DNA from: Gammaproteobacteria bacterium
Lineage (GTDB): Bacteria; Pseudomonadota; Gammaproteobacteria; Chromatiales; Chromatiaceae
Length of the DNA stretch: 10,354 nt
Direction of reading: 5' to 3'
NCBI GenBank assembly: GCA_019136395.1
Contig: JAGVUH010000052.1
Location: 1 to 10,354 of the forward strand
Both the position numbers and the translations under genes were made by a program. The number at the start of each line of letters is the position of its first letter. Within the stretch, counting starts at the first letter, position 1. The notes beneath the pieces were generated by a model that saw only the letters and a list, made by a program, of their open reading frames with translations, ran no database searches and had not been told where the DNA came from. Shown piece after piece: positions 5,032-10,354 of the stretch.

Positions 5032-7125
5032 ATGGATACCCTGGCCCTGGGGTCCACGCCCACCGCGGCTGAATGGACCCAGATGATCGAGGGTCTGCTC
5101 GAGGGCGGCCAATGTTTCATTGCCTACGACCGGGCCACCCAGGCGCGCCGCGACTTCCCCGACAACCGGCATCTGCATCTGTTGAGCATTCTGGCCCTGA
5201 TGCGCAGTGGTGGCCTGATCGAAGCCCGCCAGCAGTTGGCGACCCTGCCCGAGGTCCTGGGGAGCGGCGAGCGCCACGCCGCCCGCATCCTCGCCCTACT
5301 CCGTGAGCACCTGCCAGGAACCCTGGCGCCTGAGACGACGACCGGCGAGGTCGCTGAACCCGCCCTGGATTGGGTCGAGGAACTGGCCCGGCAATTCCGG
5401 CTGCTGGGCCAGTACAGCCCCGGCAGCACCCCCTGCGACCCGGAGACCCTGGAACTACGGGCGCGCATCCACACCGAGCTCTGGCGTCAGCAGGGCAATC
5501 CCCATGACCTGCTTCAGGGCCGGGACAGCTACCTGCGTGCCTTTCATGCCAATCGGCGTTCTTCCAGCGGCATTCATGCCGCGCGCCTCACCTGGTTACT
5601 GGGTGAGCCGGAACGGGCCAGGGCGATCGCCGCCGAGGTCCAGGCCACCACCTGGACCCCCGCCATTGATCAGCGAGACACCCCCCGCCGTGACGCGGTC
5701 CCGGATCTCAAGGAGCGGTTTTTCGCCTGCGTCGATGGCGGCGAATGCGCCTTGCTCACGGGTGACCCGGCCCTGGCCGAGTCCCGTTACCGCCGGGCCC
5801 TGGCGGATGACCGGCGGCACTACGCCTGGGTGCTGGAGGCCCGGCAGCGGTTGCTGACCCTCCAGGAGGGGGGCTTCCCGGTCCCTCCGCTGCTGCTGGA
5901 GCTGCTACCCCCCCCCGTGATCCTCATCGGCGGCGGCCACCCCCTCGACCTACCGGGGGCTACCCAGGCCGTCTTCCCCCCCGACTGCGAGGAGGCGGTG
6001 CGGCACGCACTCCAGTCTCACCTCGACAAACTGGGGCCGCAGATCGGCTACAGCTCCGCCAGCGCGGGCACTGAGCTGCTGTTCGTCGAGGCCCTGCTGG
6101 AGCGGGATGCCGAGGTCCATCTGGTGCTGCCCTTCGCCACCGAGGACTTCATCCGCGAGCGCGTCGCCCCCGCCGGCCCTCGCTGGGAGCGCCGCTTCCG
6201 CCAGGCCCTCAAGCTGGTCGCCAGCGTCACCCACGCCACCGAGGAACCCTATCTCGGCCACGACTGGCTGTTCCGCTTCAACAACCAGATCATCGACGGC
6301 CTGGCCCGCCTGCGCGCCGACCTCCTGGGCACGGCGCCCCATCTGCTCCTGGTCTGGGATTACGCCGCCGGCCTGGGGGCGGGTACCGCGGCGGATTTCA
6401 TGGACCACTGGCCGGACCTGGCTCGTCTGCGCCTCATCGACCTGGACGCCGTGCGTGCCTGCCACCTCGCCCCCTCGCCAGCCCCGGGCTCTCCCCCTCC
6501 CGCCACTGGCGCCCTCCCCCGCCCCCCACAACCGCTGGGCCTGCGCCGGGAACCCCAGCGCGTCCTCAAGACCCTGCTCTTCGCCGATCTGGTCGGTTTC
6601 AGCAAGCTGCGCGAGGAGGAACTGCCGGGTTTCTGGGACTACCTGGGGCTCATCCAGCGGCGCCTGACGGGTATCAGCACCCCGCCCGACCTGGTGGAGA
6701 GCTGGGGCGACGCCCTCTACGTCGTCATGTCCAGCGCCCGCGCCCTGCTGCGCTACGCCTTCGCCCTCCAGGACGGCTTCAGCCGCCTCGATCCCCGGGC
6801 CCAGGGGCTGCCGGAGCATCTCAGTCTGCGCATCGGTCTCCACGCGGGTCCCGTCTACACCGGCCAGCACCCCCTCACCGGCCACCCCATGGTCTACGGC
6901 AGCCACGTCTCGCGCACCGCCCGCATCGAACCCATCACCCTGCCGGGCAAGGTCTATGCCTCCCAGCAGTTCGTCGCCCTGCTCACCGCGGAGGAGACGG
7001 CCCACGCCGCCGACCAGGCCTCCCGGGGCCGGCCGGCCTCACCCTGGTATGCCTGCGAATACCTGGGCTACCAGAACCTGGCCAAGGGCTACGGCAAGAT
7101 GCCGGTCTATCACCTACTGCCCTGA
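5032..7125 (+). CDS. TPR/TRAFs-binding-like protein with C-terminal class III nucleotide-cyclase domain
   Basis: A 697-residue cytoplasmic protein with no membrane segment. Regions in order: TPR-like helices (about 15-90); a helical region like the MAP3K TRAFs-binding domain, DUF4071 (about 110-285, with S-Y-L-R-A-F and GDPALAESRYRRAL); a Rossmann-like part (about 293-475) with IGGGHPLD and S-A-S-A-G-T-E-L-L-F-V-E-A; a Pro-rich linker (481-503); and a class III cyclase fold (about 508-697). The two metal-binding Asp residues are present, D519 in FADLVGF and D560 in SWGDAL. R631 matches the transition-state Arg, but the Asn position is S627. The purine-selecting positions are E556 and M620 rather than the Lys and Asp of adenylate cyclases. 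So cyclic nucleotide production is uncertain; it may be a cyclase with other specificity or a binding domain. It probably shares a transcript with the two membrane coiled-coil genes. No clear ribosome site precedes it. Confidence 0.88.
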   Translation: MDTLALGSTPTAAEWTQMIEGLLEGGQCFIAYDRATQARRDFPDNRHLHLLSILALMRSGGLIEARQQLATLPEVLGSGERHAARILALLREHLPGTLAPETTTGEVAEPALDWVEELARQFRLLGQYSPGSTPCDPETLELRARIHTELWRQQGNPHDLLQGRDSYLRAFHANRRSSSGIHAARLTWLLGEPERARAIAAEVQATTWTPAIDQRDTPRRDAVPDLKERFFACVDGGECALLTGDPALAESRYRRALADDRRHYAWVLEARQRLLTLQEGGFPVPPLLLELLPPPVILIGGGHPLDLPGATQAVFPPDCEEAVRHALQSHLDKLGPQIGYSSASAGTELLFVEALLERDAEVHLVLPFATEDFIRERVAPAGPRWERRFRQALKLVASVTHATEEPYLGHDWLFRFNNQIIDGLARLRADLLGTAPHLLLVWDYAAGLGAGTAADFMDHWPDLARLRLIDLDAVRACHLAPSPAPGSPPPATGALPRPPQPLGLRREPQRVLKTLLFADLVGFSKLREEELPGFWDYLGLIQRRLTGISTPPDLVESWGDALYVVMSSARALLRYAFALQDGFSRLDPRAQGLPEHLSLRIGLHAGPVYTGQHPLTGHPMVYGSHVSRTARIEPITLPGKVYASQQFVALLTAEETAHAADQASRGRPASPWYACEYLGYQNLAKGYGKMPVYHLLP

Positions 7126-7178
7126 TCACCCCCGGGCCTGACGCACGGACCAACCCCCGCCGGCGGTGATGTTTCGCA

Positions 7179-7207
7179 TTGAATCCCACGCCCGCGGCGG
7201 TTAGCAT
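7179..7207 (+). promoter_or_regulatory. Promoter of the UPF0114 gene
   Basis: TTGAAT (7179-7184) and TAGCAT (7202-7207) are separated by 17 bases, each matching consensus at 4 of 6 positions. The start point would fall near 7214, leaving a 20-base leader that contains GGAG (7223-7226), 7 bases before the ATG. This suggests the downstream gene can be expressed apart from the cyclase cassette. No strong terminator is visible in 7126-7178. Confidence 0.45.
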
Positions 7208-7233
7208 CCGCCCCCCTCTTTTGGAGTCTCTTC

Positions 7234-7770
7234 ATGAAAGCCATCGAACTCTTGCTGGAACGGGTGCTTTTCAACAGCCGCTGGCTGCTCGCCCCCTTCT
7301 ACCTGGGGCTGGTCCTGGCCATGGCCTTGCTTCTGGTCAAATTCGCCAAGGAATTCTTCCACTTCGTGCCCCTGGTCTTCACGGGCTCCGGGGGGGATGT
7401 GATCATCGGCATCCTCTCTCTCATCGACGTGGTGATGATCGCCAATCTGGTGCTGATCATCGTCCTTGCCGGTTATGAGAACTTTGTCTCCCGCATCGAA
7501 GCGGACAACCAGGAGGACTGGCCCAAATGGATGGGGCATGTCGGTTTCGCCGAGCTCAAGATGAAGCTCATCGGCTCCATCGTCGCCATCTCCGGCATCG
7601 AACTGCTCAAGGCCTTCATGCACGTGGAAAACCTCACCAACGCGCAACTAGGCTGGAAGGTGGGCATCCACATGACCTTTGTCGTCTCCGGCGTGCTCTT
7701 TGCCGTCATGGACCGTATCTCCGCCGAGAAGGGTGGCGGCCACGACAGCGAGAGCCACGGGGGGGGATAA
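7234..7770 (+). CDS. UPF0114 / YqhA-family (TIGR00645-like) inner membrane protein
   Basis: A 178-residue membrane protein of unknown biochemical function. It shows the family's typical N-terminal block (FNSRWLLAPFYLGL, residues 13-26) and its most conserved stretch, LIDVVMIANLVLIIVLAGYENF (63-84 region). Hydrophobic segments lie at about 17-37, 55-80, 108-128 and 140-160, giving three or four membrane helices. The length is slightly above the usual 160-170 because of a Gly/His/Ser-rich tail (about 166-178). It starts at an ATG with GGAG 7 bases upstream, 108 bases past the cyclase-like gene. Being next to photosynthesis genes does not prove a role in photosynthesis, because the family is widespread in non-phototrophs. 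The family call is confident; the function is unknown. Confidence 0.9.
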   Translation: MKAIELLLERVLFNSRWLLAPFYLGLVLAMALLLVKFAKEFFHFVPLVFTGSGGDVIIGILSLIDVVMIANLVLIIVLAGYENFVSRIEADNQEDWPKWMGHVGFAELKMKLIGSIVAISGIELLKAFMHVENLTNAQLGWKVGIHMTFVVSGVLFAVMDRISAEKGGGHDSESHGGG

Positions 7771-7932
7771 ACACTGACCGGTTGGGCGGCCACTGTAAGG
7801 GTGCCCGGCACGGGATGGGGTTTGAGCATGGCGGAGCTAGTGCCCAGGGATCGGGCTGATTCTGGCCGCCTGGATGCTGGATCTGGCGTTTGGCCAGTGA
7901 GGTGCCCGCCGGAGCGGCGCCTGGGGACGGCA

Positions 7933-7974
7933 CGGGCGAAGCGCCCGGAGCGAGTCCGCTGAAGATCCGTTCAG
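7933..7974. terminator. Hairpins in the convergent UPF0114-bchO intergenic region
   Basis: The 205-base gap between the two convergent genes (7771-7975) holds no credible gene. CGGGCG-AAG-CGCCCG (7933-7947) is a perfect 6-bp stem with a 3-base loop, and CTGAA-GATCCG-TTCAG (7959-7974) is a 5-bp stem just past the bchO stop. Neither has a T tract. They could mark the 3' ends of both transcripts. Confidence 0.3.
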
Positions 7975-7975
7975 A

Positions 7976-8899
7976 TCATGGGTCCCCGGTGGCTACCCCT
8001 GGCGGCGGAACAGGCTCGACACCTACCCCCGCCTCCACCGCCAGGCGACGGATCAGCGTCGCCAGTTCGGCGGGGCGCTCCTCATGGGCGAGATGGCCGA
8101 GTTTGGCCAGGGTGATGATCCGTGCCTGGGGCAACACCTGACGGACCCGCTCCGCGTCGCTGGGCGGTACGGTCCAGTCCCGGTCGCCGACGACCAGGAA
8201 GAGCGGGGTGCGGAGGTGGGACAGGTCCCGTTGCAGGGCAACCAGGTCCCATTGGGCCATCATGGTCAGGGCGGCGCCGACGTGACCGGGGTTGGTCACC
8301 AGCCGCCGATAGAGTTCGACCCCGGCGGGCTCCAGGGTCGAACCCGTGCTGTGCACCAGTCGTTCCACCACCCCGGGGCTGGTGGCGCGCCAGGCGAAGA
8401 AGCGGGGCAGCAGGGGGGTGGCCGCCGCCAAGCGGGCGGCCGGGGCGAAGAAGTGGCCGGGCATGCCGCGCAGGGGCAGCAGGGCGCCATTGAGGCTGAT
8501 CAGGGCCTGGGGCGCGATGAGCCGGTCCAGGCACATGCGCGCCAGGATGGCGGCGCCGGCGGAGTGACCGACCACCAGGTCCGGCGCCTTGCCAAGCCGG
8601 CGCAGGAGCCCCCCCAGGGCCTTGGCCATCCCGGGCAGGGAGAGGTCCCTCGCCAGCGGCGCGGTGGTAAAGCCATGGCCAGGCAGATCCGGGGCCAGGA
8701 CCTCGAAGTGCTCCGCCAGCAGGGGGGCAAGCCCGCGCCAGGAATGGGTGGCCGCACCCGTGCCATGGACCAGCAGCAACCGGGGTCCCTGGCCCATAAC
8801 CTGCAGGTGCCAGCGCAGCCCCGCCTCGACGGGAAAGCTACTCGCCTCCCGGTTGGGCCAGTCGCGGCCCTCGCGCTCCCAGCGGGGTCCTTCAGCCAT
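7976..8899 (-). CDS. bchO: BchO, magnesium-chelatase-associated alpha/beta hydrolase
   Basis: BchO is an alpha/beta-hydrolase-fold protein encoded beside the magnesium chelatase genes in purple bacteria. Its exact role in bacteriochlorophyll synthesis is unproven. From the ATG at 8899 it has 307 residues, the family length. The oxyanion/HGTG block (HGTGAATHSW, about 45-54), the nucleophile elbow GHSAGA with S113, a candidate acid D241 in GDRDWTVPP and a candidate His H269 in LGHLAHEE complete a full triad, so it looks catalytically competent. The frame is open upstream to 9151 but that part overlaps bchD in another frame and has no similarity, so it is excluded. It starts 34 bases after the bchD stop, consistent with one bchD-bchO transcript. 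No strong ribosome site is seen. The Pro/Val/Gly-rich C-terminal tail (about 290-307) is probably disordered. Confidence 0.94.
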   Translation of the reverse strand: MAEGPRWEREGRDWPNREASSFPVEAGLRWHLQVMGQGPRLLLVHGTGAATHSWRGLAPLLAEHFEVLAPDLPGHGFTTAPLARDLSLPGMAKALGGLLRRLGKAPDLVVGHSAGAAILARMCLDRLIAPQALISLNGALLPLRGMPGHFFAPAARLAAATPLLPRFFAWRATSPGVVERLVHSTGSTLEPAGVELYRRLVTNPGHVGAALTMMAQWDLVALQRDLSHLRTPLFLVVGDRDWTVPPSDAERVRQVLPQARIITLAKLGHLAHEERPAELATLIRRLAVEAGVGVEPVPPPGVATGDP

Positions 8900-8933
8900 C
8901 GGTAAACACCGGTCCGCCCCCCCAAATTCGCCG

Positions 8934-10354
8934 CTAACCGGCCACCGCCTGGACGGCGGTGGAGAGGGTGCCGGCGTCGGCGTAGGGTAGCGGTAGATAG
9001 CTAGCCCCCATAGCCCCCGCCAGTTCCCGCGCCTTGGGCTGGGGATGGGGGGAGGTATCGACCAGCAGGGCGCGCACGCCGGACAGCCGCACCAGGCGCG
9101 CCGCGGCCAGAGCCTCCTCCCCCGCCCGGGCCCGCCCCCCCTGACCGTCACGGGCGACGTTGGCGCGGCCGTCCGTCAGCACCACCAGGGTCGGGGTGCC
9201 GCCGCGGCGCTGGACGCCATCGGCGAGGAGCAGGGACAGGTCGATCCCGGAAGCCAGGGGCGTGCCCCCCCCGCCGGGCAGGCTGGCCAGGGAGCGCTTG
9301 GCCCGCACCAGGGAGCGGGTCGGTGGCAACAGGACCTCGGCCCCCTGGCCGCGGAAGGCCACCAGGGCCACCCGGTCACGGCGCACGTAGCAGCTCGCCA
9401 GCAGCAGTTCGATGGCGCCCTTGGCCTCCGCCAGGCGGTGCAGGGCGGAGGAGCCGGAGGCGTCCACGGCAAAGATGGTGGTGGTCTCGGCGCGCTGCTT
9501 GAAGCGGGTGACGCGGAAGTCGTCGCGGCGGACCTCGACGCGCTTGGGGGTCAGGCCCCGGGCCGCCACCTCGCGGCGGCGGATGACCTGCCAGGGGGCG
9601 GCGGCGCGCAGGGTCTCGACCACGTTCATGCGCACCCCGGGGCCCGGATCGCCACGGCGGGCGCCGATGGGCCGGCCGCGCAGGGAGGCGTGCTGCTGGG
9701 CGCCGGCCTTGCCCTGGGAGCGGGGCCGGGAGCGGCGCTCGACCCCGGCGCGCAACTGGTCGAGCAGGTCCCTGGGCATGGCCGCCTGGGCCGCCTCCAG
9801 GATCATGTCCTCCAGGGGCTGGTCGGGGATGTCCTGCTCGTCCTCGTTCTGGCCCTCGTCCGGGTCGGGGGGCGGAGGCTCGGGGGGCGGTTCCTCCTCG
9901 GGGGCCGGTTCCCCCGCCGGGAGGCGGGTGGCGCGGGGGGCCAGGACCAGGCGGGCGGCGGCGGCCACGTCCTCCTCGGCCACCTGGTCGCGTCCCGCCA
10001 GGGCGGCGGCGAGCCGGGCAACACGGATGGCGAGCAGGGAGCCGCGCAGGGAGGCGATGCCCAGGGCCAGGGCGGCGCCGCACAGGGTCTCGACGAAGTC
10101 ATCGCCGATGGTCACCACCGGCAGCCGGGCGCGGGCGGCCGCGACCTCTGCCGGGCCCCAGGGGATCGTCACCTCGGTGTCATGGATGCCGAAACGCGCC
10201 AGGTCGAGATGGAAGGCCAGGCGGTCACGCAGGGGTTCCGGCAGGCGCTCGTCCTCCCCCACCCCCTCGTCCAGGGCGATGACCCCCAGGCGGGAGTCGC
10301 TCCGCGCGGCGATGCCATCGCGCTCCAGGACCACCTCGCCGCTGTCGAGAACGG
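8934..10354 (-). CDS. bchD: BchD, magnesium chelatase subunit D, 5' end outside window
   Basis: BchD forms the ATP-dependent magnesium chelatase with BchI and BchH, inserting Mg2+ into protoporphyrin IX at the branch point from haem to bacteriochlorophyll. The frame runs off the right edge, and the codons before the internal GTG at 10334 encode V-L-D-S-G-E, normal family sequence, so that GTG is not the start. Present are the end of the AAA+-like N-terminal domain (ERDG, A-L-D-E-G), an acidic and Pro-rich linker (about 9840-9920), and a C-terminal von Willebrand factor A domain. That domain has a complete metal-ion-dependent adhesion site: D-A-S-G-S (codons at 9450-9464), the Thr in GGGGTPLASG (near 9260) and L-T-D-G (near 9175). 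The Asp-Pro-Glu linker between the AAA+ and VWA parts is typical of subunit D. It is the upstream partner of bchO. Confidence 0.95.
   Translation of the reverse strand, partial: VLDSGEVVLERDGIAARSDSRLGVIALDEGVGEDERLPEPLRDRLAFHLDLARFGIHDTEVTIPWGPAEVAAARARLPVVTIGDDFVETLCGAALALGIASLRGSLLAIRVARLAAALAGRDQVAEEDVAAAARLVLAPRATRLPAGEPAPEEEPPPEPPPPDPDEGQNEDEQDIPDQPLEDMILEAAQAAMPRDLLDQLRAGVERRSRPRSQGKAGAQQHASLRGRPIGARRGDPGPGVRMNVVETLRAAAPWQVIRRREVAARGLTPKRVEVRRDDFRVTRFKQRAETTTIFAVDASGSSALHRLAEAKGAIELLLASCYVRRDRVALVAFRGQGAEVLLPPTRSLVRAKRSLASLPGGGGTPLASGIDLSLLLADGVQRRGGTPTLVVLTDGRANVARDGQGGRARAGEEALAAARLVRLSGVRALLVDTSPHPQPKARELAGAMGASYLPLPYADAGTLSTAVQAVAG

Noticed and set aside
5950..7005. 351-residue minus-strand frame opposite the cyclase-like gene
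   Set aside because: The plus strand carries clear cyclase motifs through this stretch. The antisense product lacks any recognisable feature.
8900..9151. N-terminal extension of bchO to 9151
   Set aside because: It overlaps the 3' end of bchD in another frame, and the Pro/Arg/Trp-rich product is typical of a shadow frame.
1..10354. CRISPR arrays, insertion sequences, tRNA or rRNA genes
   Set aside because: I saw no spaced direct repeats, transposase motifs, terminal inverted repeats or RNA gene signatures in the window.

Overview
The window is very GC-rich and carries a piece of the photosynthesis gene cluster of a purple bacterium. It contains carotenoid genes (crtC, crtB, crtI) and bacteriochlorophyll genes (bchO, bchD). 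The gene content and the codon use fit a purple sulfur bacterium of the Chromatiaceae (Gammaproteobacteria). That assignment is an inference from general familiarity, because no rRNA or other taxonomic marker lies in the window.

Layout from left to right. (1) The C-terminal part of crtC (+) enters from the left edge and ends at 643. (2) A convergent minus-strand operon runs crtI (3554 to 2025), crtB (2044 to 935), then an unannotated-looking 30-residue membrane peptide (841 to 749). (3) A divergent control region (3555-3836) holds a TGT-N12-ACA palindrome of the PpsR/CrtJ type lying over the likely crtI -10 element. (4) A plus-strand cassette of three genes (3837-7125) encodes two paralogous single-pass membrane proteins with long Met-rich coiled coils, then a 697-residue protein with TPR/TRAFs-binding-like, Rossmann-like and class III nucleotide-cyclase-like regions. 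(5) A UPF0114/YqhA-type membrane protein (7234-7770, +) appears to have its own promoter. (6) A second minus-strand operon, bchD (5' end outside the window) then bchO, ends at 7976.

How the genes fit together. CrtB makes phytoene, CrtI desaturates it and CrtC hydrates the resulting acyclic carotene, which is the core of acyclic carotenoid synthesis. BchD is a subunit of the magnesium chelatase that commits protoporphyrin IX to bacteriochlorophyll, and BchO is its usual genetic companion.

The plus-strand cassette between the two pigment operons is the unexplained part. The two small membrane proteins share the same heptad register, including a Pro at residue 104 where the register shifts. The third gene starts 12 bases after them and has a cyclase fold with non-canonical substrate-site residues. 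It looks like a signalling module embedded in a photosynthesis cluster and is the best candidate here for an undescribed system.
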